Source: Flavobacteriia bacterium 40-80 (GTDB lineage: Bacteria; Bacteroidota; Bacteroidia; Flavobacteriales_D; Crocinitomicaceae). Taken from it: a stretch of DNA of 64,000 nucleotides. Below the pieces are notes generated by a model, which did not search any database, was not told the DNA's origin, and was given only the letters and a program-made list of their open reading frames with translations. Below, piece by piece: positions 1 through 9,329 of the stretch. The first letter of the stretch is position 1; each line of letters begins with the position of its first letter. The stretch is from the NCBI GenBank assembly GCA_001899145.1, contig MKVF01000018.1, positions 496,001 to 560,000 of the forward strand, in the 5' to 3' direction. The position numbers were made by a program, and so were the translations under genes.

Positions 1-562
1 TTGGCGAATAACCGCCTTTTTCATATTCGTAGTAATAATCTCCGAGACAGATAACTGCATCGAAGTCCTGCCGTTGGGCCAAAGCTCCATAGACATTAAA
101 GTATCCTGCTTCAAGATTCGCACAGGAAACTACCGCAAACCGCACGCTGTCCTTTTCCACCGTTGGCAGAGGTGTCGTTTTGGTTCTTCCCTGGATGCTG
201 CTCTTTCCTTCTGCATAAAACTCATAATAATACCAGGTATCCGGCTGAAGATTGGTAACATCCACTTTCACTGTGTAATCTCTGGATGCGTTTGTCAGAA
301 AGCTTCCCGATTGGACAACCTGTGTCATAGCTGTGTCTGTTGCCATCTTCCATGAAACGACAACCGGCTGATTATTTTGAACGGAAGGGGTAACTCTTGT
401 CCAGATGATTACTCTGTCATGAAGCGGATCTCCGGATGCAACCCCGTGATAGAATGGTTTCATACATTCTTCTGCTGTCAGTGACTTGGGAATCTGGGTG
501 AATAATATGCTATTCGCCCAGATTGTTCCTATAAAGATGAAGATGGAAAGCAGTTTTTGCAT
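1..562 (-). CDS. phoD: PhoD-type alkaline phosphatase, N-terminal part (cut by window edge)
   Basis: Reading leftward from an ATG at 562, the frame is open to base 1, so about 187 N-terminal residues are visible. It starts with a hydrophobic signal peptide (MQKLLSIFIFIGTIWANS) followed by the PhoD N-terminal domain signature FYHGVASGDPLHDRVIIWTR, a fibronectin-like strand region ending WYYYEF, and the start of the metallophosphatase domain (VRFAVVSCAN, CLGDYYYEY). The family hydrolyses phosphomonoesters or diesters outside the cytoplasm with a Ca/Fe centre. The ATG lies only 6 bases after the stop of the upstream glycine-rich gene, so it is the last visible gene of a four-gene operon. The C-terminus, and any T9SS domain, lies outside the window. 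Confidence 0.87.
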   Translation of the reverse strand, partial: MQKLLSIFIFIGTIWANSILFTQIPKSLTAEECMKPFYHGVASGDPLHDRVIIWTRVTPSVQNNQPVVVSWKMATDTAMTQVVQSGSFLTNASRDYTVKVDVTNLQPDTWYYYEFYAEGKSSIQGRTKTTPLPTVEKDSVRFAVVSCANLEAGYFNVYGALAQRQDFDAVICLGDYYYEYEKGGYSP

Positions 563-568
563 TGTCAA

Positions 569-2128
569 TTATTTTTTGATGAACTTCAGGGATGAAGCCT
601 GATTGTTGATTTCGATATTGATGAAATATAGCCCGGCGTTAAGATTACGGATGTCAAATGAAATCGGATTGCCGGAAATGAAAAGTTCCTCTGAAATGAT
701 TCTTCCCAAAGCATCCTGGATCTGTACGCTTCCGTTTTGACCTTCCGGCACGTTGACGAATGTTACAGAAACAATATCTGTGGCAGGGTTCGGATAAACA
801 GAGAATTTTAAAGTTTCTGTTTCACTTACACTCAGGTTGCTGTTACAGACTTTAGCAAAAGTTCCTTGTTCTGCAGAGCCACCTCCATTCACAATGACAG
901 TCGCATTTTCGGTTGTTGCAGAGCAGGATTCCACAAACAGCTTTATCCGGCCTCCGCCACCGTCACCACCATTTTCTCCGGTAGCTCCTGTTCCTGTTGA
1001 AATGCTTTGTGAACCACAGAAAGTAGCGGAATAGCTGCATGAAGTCCCTGCACCGGCATTTCCGGAAGTTCCTCCGGTCCCTCCTGTTGCACTCAATGTT
1101 CCCGTAACAGATGCGGTGTTATCTGATTTTAATAGAATACCGCCACCGGAGCCTGCACCAGATCCGGAACCTGCTCCTGCACCGCTTGAAAAAGTAGCTT
1201 CTCCGCAATCATCACAAAGATCCGAGCAGCATTTTGGTGTTGCGCCGCCATTACCTGCATCTCCGCCGTTTTTTCCGTTCTCGCCATTTACGGTAATAGT
1301 ACCGGAAATTGTTAGATTATTTTCTGCGTGAAGAATAACCAGCCCACCGCCGTTACCACCTTTTTTTCCGTTTGTTCCGGTAGCATAGGAACGTCCACCG
1401 CCGCCTGCACCGGCTCCTCCTGATCCGAGAGAAATATCAGCGCCGAATTCTGTTCCGTAGGATGCTCCCGGATTTCCGCCGTTACCTCCAAGACCGGCAA
1501 CAACCGGATATGCCGTAGAAATCGGAGCTCCGGAATTGGAATAAGCAGACGAACCGTTTCCGCCTTTTTTTCCTGCTGTTCCGTTACCTCCGTAGCTGGC
1601 ACCGCCGCCTCCGCCAGCACCGCCTGATCCGGCAATCATTCCGAACGCATCGCTGCTGCTTTGACAGATTTGTTTTGGCCCGCTTCCACTTGTTCCGTCA
1701 GCGCCTTTGAGCCCTCTACCATTTCCCATGCCATCTGTTCCGGATTTTCCTCCTTCCACAGAGACAATTCCTGAATTATCTTTGTTGCTACAGCCGGTCA
1801 GCGCATTCTGATCTCCTGTTAAGCTATTGACAGTGCTACCGCTATACCCGCCGTTTCCGCCGCTGTAGCCTGCATAATCACCGTTTATTGTTCCTTCAAT
1901 AATGATTTTCTTGGCGTGAATTTCTAAGGTGCCACAGCCGTTTGAAGCGTATGGATTTACATATACAGTGATGCCTTCATTGACCTTGAATGTTCCATCA
2001 ATATAATATACACCGGACATTATCTCGTCAAAAGCAATTGTTTTTCCTTGTTGCAAGTAGGTGGTGTCACATTGGGACTTGGCTGTAAATGCGGTTCCCA
2101 GAAGAGCGAGTAAAAGTATTTTTTTCAT
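569..2128 (-). CDS. Glycine-rich secreted protein with T9SS sorting domain
   Basis: 519 aa. A signal peptide (MKKILLLALLGTAFTAKSQ) is followed by a region to about residue 110 that looks like a short beta domain. Then come roughly 280 residues dominated by Gly with Ala/Ser/Asn and many GGNGG and GAGGG runs, interrupted by small cysteine clusters (CCSDLCDDC). The last 80 residues are a typical T9SS type A domain (FSVYPNPATDIVSV, then DALGRII and LNAGLYFINI, ending FIKK), so export across the outer membrane and surface attachment or release is predicted. No catalytic motif is visible. A structural or matrix role is inference. It is tightly packed between another glycine-rich gene (2-base gap) and phoD. 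Confidence 0.8.
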   Translation of the reverse strand: MKKILLLALLGTAFTAKSQCDTTYLQQGKTIAFDEIMSGVYYIDGTFKVNEGITVYVNPYASNGCGTLEIHAKKIIIEGTINGDYAGYSGGNGGYSGSTVNSLTGDQNALTGCSNKDNSGIVSVEGGKSGTDGMGNGRGLKGADGTSGSGPKQICQSSSDAFGMIAGSGGAGGGGGASYGGNGTAGKKGGNGSSAYSNSGAPISTAYPVVAGLGGNGGNPGASYGTEFGADISLGSGGAGAGGGGRSYATGTNGKKGGNGGGLVILHAENNLTISGTITVNGENGKNGGDAGNGGATPKCCSDLCDDCGEATFSSGAGAGSGSGAGSGGGILLKSDNTASVTGTLSATGGTGGTSGNAGAGTSCSYSATFCGSQSISTGTGATGENGGDGGGGRIKLFVESCSATTENATVIVNGGGSAEQGTFAKVCNSNLSVSETETLKFSVYPNPATDIVSVTFVNVPEGQNGSVQIQDALGRIISEELFISGNPISFDIRNLNAGLYFINIEINNQASSLKFIKK

Positions 2129-2130
2129 TT

Positions 2131-3561
2131 CTATTTTTTCAGAATTAATTTTTGTACAAAAAGCCTGTTTTCACTTTGGAACCGGATGAAATAATTGCCA
2201 TCATTAAGATGAGAAACATTTAGTATTTCTCCGGTTTGAAAGTTGGTTATTTCGAAAACGACTTTACCTGTCAGGTCAAGAATGCTGATCTTGTCCGGAT
2301 GTGATAAATGGGGATATTCAACAGCAATTTCTCCATTGGAAGGATTCGGATAAACCACAAATGAATAAGTGCTTATCTCTTCTGTTGAAAGTGAATTAAA
2401 AGTAAAGCAGTTGGATGTTATCTGACAATTCCCGTGAGTAATGATTACTTTGTAGATCCCATTCGCGGTTGGGGTATAGGTAGTTCCAATTGCGCCGGAA
2501 AGAGGCGTATTTGTAATGCAATTATACCACTGATAAGAGGTAGAAGAATTATCGTGTGTAAAATCTGTTTTCAGATAAGTATTTTCTAAAGAAACAATTG
2601 TCTGACTCTGTGTTATTTCAAGGTTTGTCAGTGATTCCGAATTTCCTTTTTTCGTGAAGACTTTGATCTTTCCGCCGGCAGTGGAATTATTCGTGATTAA
2701 TTTCAGCGTAGAATCATTTTCAATAGTAAAGCTTACCGGTTGAGAACCGATGTAAACAGAATCCGTTGCTGAAAAGTTTACTCCTTTTACTGTAATTGTT
2801 TCATTCTGACAGGCAGTACCTGGCGAAAAGCTGTTGACTTTGCTCCAGCTTACGACAACCACGCCATTCGCTCCGTTTCCTCCGTTTCTTGTGCTTCCTC
2901 CGTTGGCGCTGGATCCGCCTCCTCCGCCACCATAGCTTGCCCCGTTATTTCCTGTCGCGCCGTCATCTCCGCCGTTTCCGCCCGCACCTCCGTAATTTGC
3001 TTTGTTGGCACCTGCTGTCACTGTGGAACCGTCATTTCCGTTTCCTGTTGAGCCGGCAGCACCGCCACCTCCGCCACCATCGGCATCACTTTCTTTTCCA
3101 TTTCCGCCTTTTCCTCCGTTGTATTTGACTTGTCCGACGGAATTAGCTGCTTTTCCTCCTTCAGCACCGGCTTCTTCATCATTTCCCGAACGGGTCTTAC
3201 CACCTTCGGCAAAAATCTGAGTTCCGTCATTGAAATAAGAATTTCCTCCGTCAACGGAAGAACCGTCATTTTTTCCTCCTGCGCCGACAATAACCGGATA
3301 ACTGTTTCCATTCACAACGGATACAAATCCTGCTGCATAAGCACCACCTCCGCCGCCACCGGCAGCGTCTTTATCAAGAAAGTTGCTGGATGTTACACGT
3401 CCGCCCGCACCACCGGCACCCACACATTCCACATAGACTGATTTTACGCCTTCAGGAACAGTGAAATTACTGTTGGAAGTAAATACCTGCTGTTGGGCAA
3501 AGCTTCCGTAAGCGCATCCTAAAACTGCGGATGCACATAATGTTTTGAATAATGTTATCAT
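2131..3561 (-). CDS. Glycine-rich surface protein with IPT/TIG-like and Ig-like domains, T9SS cargo
   Basis: 476 aa. A signal peptide ends near residue 22 (SFAQQ). Residues about 25-235 are glycine-rich (GAGGAGG, DGGGGGGAAG). About 240-315 resembles an IPT/TIG fold (GTACQNETITVKGVNFS, then DSVYIGSQPVSF). An Ig-like segment (YQWYNCITN, TPTANGIYKVII) precedes the T9SS type A tail (FVVYPNPSNGEIAV, ending LILKK). The N-terminal part (VFTSNSNFTVPEGVKSVYVECVGAGGAGG) is the opening often seen in glycine-rich surface proteins of this phylum. It is a paralogue in architecture, not in sequence, of the next gene. Its start codon lies one base after the stop of the phosphatase gene. Function unknown. Confidence 0.8.
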   Translation of the reverse strand: MITLFKTLCASAVLGCAYGSFAQQQVFTSNSNFTVPEGVKSVYVECVGAGGAGGRVTSSNFLDKDAAGGGGGGAYAAGFVSVVNGNSYPVIVGAGGKNDGSSVDGGNSYFNDGTQIFAEGGKTRSGNDEEAGAEGGKAANSVGQVKYNGGKGGNGKESDADGGGGGGAAGSTGNGNDGSTVTAGANKANYGGAGGNGGDDGATGNNGASYGGGGGGSSANGGSTRNGGNGANGVVVVSWSKVNSFSPGTACQNETITVKGVNFSATDSVYIGSQPVSFTIENDSTLKLITNNSTAGGKIKVFTKKGNSESLTNLEITQSQTIVSLENTYLKTDFTHDNSSTSYQWYNCITNTPLSGAIGTTYTPTANGIYKVIITHGNCQITSNCFTFNSLSTEEISTYSFVVYPNPSNGEIAVEYPHLSHPDKISILDLTGKVVFEITNFQTGEILNVSHLNDGNYFIRFQSENRLFVQKLILKK

Positions 3562-3562
3562 T

Positions 3563-5626
3563 TTATTTTTTGATAAAAGATTGATTGATCGTTTTGTCTT
3601 CTTTTTTGATTCTGAGGATATAATTTCCCGGTACCAGGCTGTTGATATTCAGGATCGTATTCTTGGAATCTGCAATCCCTGAAAGGATTATTTTTCCCTG
3701 ATTATCAATTACCGAATAAGGAGCATTGATCATATCGTCCGATATGCTGAAAGTAATCTGATTGTCAGCAGGATTAGGAAAAAGCTTTAAGGTTGAAGAT
3801 GTTGTTTCCTCCACGCTTAGGCTTTGAACTATAAATACTTCTGAAGTTGCTGAACATCCCTGCTGATTAGTGATTGTTAAGGTGTAATTACCGTTGAACT
3901 GAGGCGTATAATAATTGGATGTTGCGCCGGTTATCGGATTGCCGTTAATGTTCCATTGATAGCTTATATTCTGAACAGAGCTGACAGCTTCAAGCGTACC
4001 TGGCAGAGGTTCGCTGATAGCCGGAGCAGGAAGTTCCGTAACGGTTATTGTAAAAGTAGTTGTTTCTATTTGCTGGGTATAAAGGTCTTTTACAGATAAT
4101 GTATAAGTTGTGGTAGTTACCGGAGATAAAGTTGCTGTATTTCCGGAGGTAATAGTACTACCTGCCACCCATTTGATCTCAAGGTTGTCGGAACCTCCGG
4201 TGAATAATGCCTGTACATTCGCTGACTGCCCTTTACAGATGATAAGATTGGAAAGTGATTGTAATACCAGGTCCTTTTTAAGTATAGTAAATTCATCCCC
4301 GATCTGTCCGTCGGATTTCAGGTATTTTGCGTCCAGTCGGTTTTTATAAACATCAATAACAAAAGAGCCGTAAGCGCTGCTTCCTCCATCCGAATAGAAC
4401 ATTGCAGGATGATTTAGCGCAGGGCCTCCTTCTGAGCTTCCCGAGTTACCACAAACGACATACACTGTTCCGTTTTTCGTAGCATAAGAATTATCTTTTA
4501 TATAGGCATTTCCATCTGAGAATTTACCGTTGGTTGCGCTTTTAACCATGGTGGAAGCGTTGAATGAATCGGACTTGCCGAAATGACCATTCATCAGATA
4601 GCTTCTTTCAAAAACATGGCTGTGTCCGTTTACTACCAGATCAACGTCATATTCTTCCAGAACAGGGATTATTTTTTCGCGCATCGCTTTGATAACAAGC
4701 TCATAGGCTGCATCTGAATCATGTGATCCCTTTGAGTAAGGGCATTGATGAAAATAAGCAATCGTAAATTTCCGGGTATTTTGATCCAGGTCGTTTCTGA
4801 TCCACTGGATCATCTGATTGATTCCATCATAAGACAACGTATAATCAAATACTTCAGAATTCAGGGACAGAAAGTGGACGTCTCCATAATCAAAAGAGTA
4901 AAATACTTCTAATTGAGAAGGATAACCTCCCGCTTCCGCATATTTCGGTACTTCTACCAGATCATAATAAGGGCCTTTATGATTTACCAACGGGATGTTG
5001 GAATAAGGAATTCCCAAAGTAGTGCTTGCCGGCCAGACAGAATTATAATCATGATTTCCGGGACAAGGATAGAAAGGTAAACGGGAGAAAACATCACTGA
5101 ATCCGTTTACTGCAAATACTTTTGATTGATATTCCGCATCGGAACCATCCTGATAAGCATTGTCACCTAACCATAACCAAACGTCCGCACCGCGGTTTCC
5201 TGTATAATTTTCGAAAGACTGCTTACAGTCAATCTGTCCCTGATTTCCGCGACCGAAATCACCAATCGCCCAGATTCTTGTCGGAGTAGGGGTTCCCGGA
5301 ACCGGGTGTGTCTTAAAAGTGTAGCTGGCTGTTCCTCCTGCCAATACACCAGACGTTGTTCCTACGGCGTAATAATAGGTCGTCAGCGGAGCAAGGCCGT
5401 CCACTTTGATAATATGATCTTTAACATTGGCACTGATCACTTTGGTAAGATTCAGATTGTTCGGGTCAGTTCCGTACCACACTTTCGTGTTGGTTTCGGT
5501 AGAAGTTCTCCACATGAAAATGATGCTTTCATGCGTGTTGCTCTGCATATACGGACCCCGAACGACCGTCTGTCCTGTAGCCAGAGCAATATTAAAAATA
5601 AACGTGAAAAATAGAATTAGTCTCAT
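3563..5626 (-). CDS. Purple acid phosphatase-like metallophosphoesterase, T9SS cargo
   Basis: 687 aa. It has a signal peptide (residues 1-19), then an N-terminal fibronectin-type domain (VRGPYMQSNTHESIIFMWRT), as in purple acid phosphatases. The calcineurin-like phosphoesterase core carries all metal-binding blocks in order: GDFG (about 122), GDNAYQDG (about 154), GNHDY (about 190), YFHQCPY (His about 292) and NGHSHVFERS (about 333). Two Ig/PKD-like domains follow, then a T9SS type A tail (LKLFPNPADNQITF, ending FIKK). It should hydrolyse phosphate esters outside the cell. First gene of the operon. A TACCTTTG element at 5644-5651 (minus strand) lies 17 bases upstream of the ATG. Confidence 0.9.
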   Translation of the reverse strand: MRLILFFTFIFNIALATGQTVVRGPYMQSNTHESIIFMWRTSTETNTKVWYGTDPNNLNLTKVISANVKDHIIKVDGLAPLTTYYYAVGTTSGVLAGGTASYTFKTHPVPGTPTPTRIWAIGDFGRGNQGQIDCKQSFENYTGNRGADVWLWLGDNAYQDGSDAEYQSKVFAVNGFSDVFSRLPFYPCPGNHDYNSVWPASTTLGIPYSNIPLVNHKGPYYDLVEVPKYAEAGGYPSQLEVFYSFDYGDVHFLSLNSEVFDYTLSYDGINQMIQWIRNDLDQNTRKFTIAYFHQCPYSKGSHDSDAAYELVIKAMREKIIPVLEEYDVDLVVNGHSHVFERSYLMNGHFGKSDSFNASTMVKSATNGKFSDGNAYIKDNSYATKNGTVYVVCGNSGSSEGGPALNHPAMFYSDGGSSAYGSFVIDVYKNRLDAKYLKSDGQIGDEFTILKKDLVLQSLSNLIICKGQSANVQALFTGGSDNLEIKWVAGSTITSGNTATLSPVTTTTYTLSVKDLYTQQIETTTFTITVTELPAPAISEPLPGTLEAVSSVQNISYQWNINGNPITGATSNYYTPQFNGNYTLTITNQQGCSATSEVFIVQSLSVEETTSSTLKLFPNPADNQITFSISDDMINAPYSVIDNQGKIILSGIADSKNTILNINSLVPGNYILRIKKEDKTINQSFIKK

Positions 5627-5643
5627 AGCATTTTTTTTTGAGA

Positions 5644-5651
5644 CAAAGGTA
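5644..5651 (-). promoter_or_regulatory. Bacteroidota -7 element (TACCTTTG)
   Basis: On the minus strand this reads TACCTTTG and matches the Bacteroidota -7 consensus TAnnTTTG. It lies 17 bases before the ATG at 5626, the right distance for a short leader on the phosphatase operon. No good TTTG -33 box was found. Confidence 0.55.
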
Positions 5652-5852
5652 GGATGCGCTTTTTCGCTGCCCGTGAAGTGAAATTTAAATCTGTTTTATG
5701 AAAGCTGAATGTGTGAAATAAGAAAATTTTAATAAGTTACTTTGTTTTTCAGCTGTTTATGTGTCGTTTCTTCCTGTAGTATCACTTAATAAATTGATAA
5801 TTTCGACTTAAAGTACAGGCTTTCTATTTTATCTTTTTTTGCAACAAAAACG

Positions 5853-7682
5853 ATGAAAAATTATCGATGGCTGTTGGCGGTTCTGCCGCTTGTGTTTTTT
5901 TGTTTCAGCAAAAAGCCGGATTTCCAGCAGGAAACAGCTGAGAAGGTGCAGCGTGCTTATATGAAAGGAATTTATCAGCTTCAGGAACATATAGACAAAT
6001 TAATTGCCGAAGAGAAGAAAGGAAGAACGGAGGAGGAGCTGATCCCGTTCTTTTTGAAAGCAAGAGAGTGCTTCAAACGGATCGAATTTTTGCTGGTATA
6101 TGTCGATAATCTGGAATCAAAGAATATTAACGGGGCGAATATTGAGGTGAATAATTATACGTATCTCACTCCCAAAGATAATATTGAACCTCACGGATTG
6201 CAGGTGATAGAAGACCTGCTGTATAATCCTGATGAAACATCCAGAGCTGTTTTAAAACAGGAACTGCAATTATTCAAAGAGCTGATCCAAACGATTTATA
6301 ACAGGAATCTTTCGTTTAAACTGTATGGATTCAAAGAATATAATCTGATCGTCTGGGACGCGATCCGTTATGAATTATACCGGATCGAAGCGATGGGAAT
6401 TACGGGATTTGATGTTCCTGATTCCCAAAATTCACTTCCGGAAACAGCAGAAGCATTGTCCGGTTTACAGGAGGTCATTCAATTGTATAAGCCCTTTTTT
6501 TCAGATGAAAAGGGAAAACAATTGCTGAGTTCAGGGGTGCGGCGATGGAAGCAGGCAATTGATTATGTAAGGAAGAACCAGCATGATTTTGATGCTTTTG
6601 ACCGTTTGACATTTATGAAAGAACATTTGCATGAGCTTCAAAAATGGACGAAAGAAGCGATCCTTTACCTGAATTATGAATATCCTGATGAGGTGCGGCC
6701 TGTATCAAAGAGCGCTGCTCATCTTTTTGCAGAAGATTTTTTTAATGTACGGTTTTTTGCTTCGAGCTCAACCCCGGAGAAAATACAGCTCGGTGAAAAA
6801 TTATTTTATGATACTGTTTTTTCCGCAGGAAATAAACGCAGCTGCGCTTCATGTCATATTCCGGAGAAAGGATTTGCCGACGGTTTGCGCAAGAACCTTT
6901 CGATCGATGGTTTAGAAGAGCTGAAACGCAACACACCATCATTGCTTAATTCAATTTTTCAGACAAAGCAGTTTTATGATTCAAGGGCAGGAAATTTGGA
7001 ACGGCAATCCTGGGATGTGATTCACAACGAACAGGAAATGGGAGGCAATATGGCATTGATCATTCAGGCGCTTAAAAGTAATCCTGCCTACAATAAGCTG
7101 TTCAAAAATGCTTTTTCTAACGGGGAAATCAATCAGAATAATATACTGATGGCGGTTGCAAGCTATGTGGGATCACTGATAAGCCTGAATTCTGAATTTG
7201 ATCAATATTTGCGCGGGCAGCTTCCGGATTTATCCCCGGAAGTGAAAAACGGTTTTAATCTGTTTGCGGGAAAGGCGAAATGCGCAACCTGTCATTTTAT
7301 GCCACTATTCAACGGTTTGGTCGCTCCGAATTACACGGATACAGAATCCGAAATTCTGGGAATTCCGAAAGAAAAGACAAAACCATATAAACTGGATGAT
7401 GATTTGGGACGATATACCTATACGAGGCTCGATCTTCATAGGAATGCGTTTAAAACCAGTTCGGTCCGGAATATTGAATTGACAGCTCCTTATATGCACA
7501 ACGGTGTTTTTGATACACTGGAAGAGCTGATGGACTTTTATAATAACGGAGGCGGAGCAGGGCAGGGGATCAACCTGCCGGAACAAACACTTTCTTCTGA
7601 TTCATTACACCTCACCAAAAAGGAAATCAGTGATATTATTTCTTTTATGAAATCATTGACAGGAAAAAGAAATAGTAAATGA
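5853..7682 (+). CDS. Di-haem cytochrome c peroxidase with long N-terminal helical domain
   Basis: 609 aa. An N-terminal hydrophobic segment (residues 4-18, ending FFCFSK) suggests export or a lipid anchor. Residues about 25-275 are a predicted all-helical extension not present in classical peroxidases. The C-terminal half is a di-haem CcpA/MauG-type domain: first haem site CASCH at 331-335 (followed by EKGFADG), second CATCH at 477-481, and the distal APYMHNG motif near residue 545. The family reduces H2O2 with electrons from small cytochromes in the periplasm. The final residues (FMKSLTGKRNSK) lie in a perfect 905-bp direct repeat, and a second version of the gene's end (FMKSLTDPKYKKK) is found at 9331-9495. 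This C-terminus may therefore have been acquired by recombination. Confidence 0.88.
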   Translation: MKNYRWLLAVLPLVFFCFSKKPDFQQETAEKVQRAYMKGIYQLQEHIDKLIAEEKKGRTEEELIPFFLKARECFKRIEFLLVYVDNLESKNINGANIEVNNYTYLTPKDNIEPHGLQVIEDLLYNPDETSRAVLKQELQLFKELIQTIYNRNLSFKLYGFKEYNLIVWDAIRYELYRIEAMGITGFDVPDSQNSLPETAEALSGLQEVIQLYKPFFSDEKGKQLLSSGVRRWKQAIDYVRKNQHDFDAFDRLTFMKEHLHELQKWTKEAILYLNYEYPDEVRPVSKSAAHLFAEDFFNVRFFASSSTPEKIQLGEKLFYDTVFSAGNKRSCASCHIPEKGFADGLRKNLSIDGLEELKRNTPSLLNSIFQTKQFYDSRAGNLERQSWDVIHNEQEMGGNMALIIQALKSNPAYNKLFKNAFSNGEINQNNILMAVASYVGSLISLNSEFDQYLRGQLPDLSPEVKNGFNLFAGKAKCATCHFMPLFNGLVAPNYTDTESEILGIPKEKTKPYKLDDDLGRYTYTRLDLHRNAFKTSSVRNIELTAPYMHNGVFDTLEELMDFYNNGGGAGQGINLPEQTLSSDSLHLTKKEISDIISFMKSLTGKRNSK

Positions 7683-8424
7683 TTTTTGCAGGAGATAAAC
7701 ATAGTGAATTGAAGAATATTAATTCTGCTTTTTTTACTTGATTTTATATGAAGTGAAAGACTGATTATTTGTGTTTTATTTTGTTTTTAAAAGAAAAAAA
7801 TGAAGTACGCAATGAATGTTCTTCCATACTGTCATGGTTTTAATTAATAATAAGCGTTACGCTTTTAATATTTATTTTATCTGTGATCACAGCAACACAC
7901 CATCCTTGTGCGATAGTCGTTTCATTTAAAGTAATATCAATTTTGAGAGAGTAAAGATTCTTTCAAATAATTCAGTTGAAATACCTGCTATTCCATTAGG
8001 GGCAACTCCTTTAACCAGTAGAAGCGTTTTTGTTGAAAAATCTATTTGTGGGTTATTGTTACAAGTAAAATAATTTTCAAATTCTTCTTTACTGTTAATT
8101 ACATGAACCTCGTCAAATTTCATCGTATTAGCAGCACAATTCTGGGGAATTTCAACTGTGGATATTTCTATTTTTTTGGCTACATTTTTCTCACAGGAAA
8201 TTAATCCTGCAAAGACAAACAAAAATGGTATTACTTTTTTCATACATTATATCTTCCTGTTTTCCGCTCTGCAACTTACAGAAATAATATTGAAAAGAGT
8301 AATATTTGTAAACTCTTTTACTGTATGTCTGTTATCTTATGATTATCTGTTCTGAACCTTTCTTTAAACTTTTACAGAAGTAAAGATAATCTGCCTCAAC
8401 GTAATTATGGATCTTTGATTTGTC
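7520..8424. repeat. 905-bp tandem direct repeat, unit 1
   Basis: Starts with GGAAGAGCTG inside the peroxidase gene. It holds the last 53 codons of the peroxidase, an AT-rich spacer and the antisense-oriented lipoprotein gene, and ends in ATTTGTC. Unit 2 (8425-9329) is the same sequence base for base as far as I could compare. There is no transposase, no terminal inverted repeat and no target duplication. Confidence 0.92.
7840..8243 (-). pseudogene. Small lipoprotein gene, apparently frameshifted (copy 1)
   Basis: From the ATG at 8243 the open frame runs 105 codons to 7926. It begins with a lipoprotein signal peptide and lipobox (VFAGLISC). The last nine or so residues (IFTLSKLILL) look out of character. 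Moving by one base near 7950 opens another frame that continues for about 38 residues (LYSLKIDITLN, then IAQGWCVAVITDKI) to a stop at 7840-7842. Joined, the two give a coherent lipoprotein of about 134 aa, so a one-base deletion is likely. Recognisable family: none. A copy with the same lesion lies 905 bp downstream. Confidence 0.65.
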
Positions 8425-8425
8425 G

Positions 8426-8587
8426 GAAGAGCTGATGGACTTTTATAATAACGGAGGCGGAGCAGGGCAGGGGATCAACCTGCCGGAACAAACACTTTCT
8501 TCTGATTCATTACACCTCACCAAAAAGGAAATCAGTGATATTATTTCTTTTATGAAATCATTGACAGGAAAAAGAAATAGTAAATGA
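8426..8587 (+). pseudogene. 3' fragment of cytochrome c peroxidase gene (unit 2)
   Basis: Encodes only the last 53 residues of the peroxidase (from EELMDFYNNGGG to LTGKRNSK) with the stop at 8585-8587. There is no start, no haem motif and no upstream peroxidase sequence. It is a by-product of the tandem duplication and not a working gene. Confidence 0.85.
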
Positions 8588-8744
8588 TTTTTGCAGGAGA
8601 TAAACATAGTGAATTGAAGAATATTAATTCTGCTTTTTTTACTTGATTTTATATGAAGTGAAAGACTGATTATTTGTGTTTTATTTTGTTTTTAAAAGAA
8701 AAAAATGAAGTACGCAATGAATGTTCTTCCATACTGTCATGGTT

Positions 8745-9148
8745 TTAATTAATAATAAGCGTTACGCTTTTAATATTTATTTTATCTGTGATCACAGCAA
8801 CACACCATCCTTGTGCGATAGTCGTTTCATTTAAAGTAATATCAATTTTGAGAGAGTAAAGATTCTTTCAAATAATTCAGTTGAAATACCTGCTATTCCA
8901 TTAGGGGCAACTCCTTTAACCAGTAGAAGCGTTTTTGTTGAAAAATCTATTTGTGGGTTATTGTTACAAGTAAAATAATTTTCAAATTCTTCTTTACTGT
9001 TAATTACATGAACCTCGTCAAATTTCATCGTATTAGCAGCACAATTCTGGGGAATTTCAACTGTGGATATTTCTATTTTTTTGGCTACATTTTTCTCACA
9101 GGAAATTAATCCTGCAAAGACAAACAAAAATGGTATTACTTTTTTCAT
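8745..9148 (-). pseudogene. Small lipoprotein gene, apparently frameshifted (copy 2)
   Basis: Same sequence as the gene at 7840-8243: lipobox FAGLISC, a 105-codon frame from 9148 to 8831, and an alternative-frame tail to 8745. Because both copies carry the same putative deletion, the frameshift predates the duplication, or both come from one assembly error. Confidence 0.65.
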
Positions 9149-9329
9149 ACATTATATCTTCCTGTTTTCCGCTCTGCAACTTACAGAAATAATATTGAAA
9201 AGAGTAATATTTGTAAACTCTTTTACTGTATGTCTGTTATCTTATGATTATCTGTTCTGAACCTTTCTTTAAACTTTTACAGAAGTAAAGATAATCTGCC
9301 TCAACGTAATTATGGATCTTTGATTTGTC

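Larger units (their letters stand above)
8425..9329. repeat. 905-bp tandem direct repeat, unit 2
   Basis: Second full unit, starting GGAAGAGCTG. Every landmark (peroxidase stop, lipoprotein start and stop) is displaced by exactly 905 bases from unit 1. Confidence 0.92.

Noticed and set aside
837-3441. Several plus-strand open frames opposite the glycine-rich genes (e.g. 1116-1331, 2889-3128, 3002-3220)
   Set aside because: Pro/Arg/His-rich translations are the expected antisense shadow of Gly/Ala-rich codons; no signal, domain or spacing supports them.
8158-9260. Plus-strand 65-codon frames at 8158 and 9063
   Set aside because: They are antisense to the duplicated lipoprotein gene and occur twice only because of the repeat.
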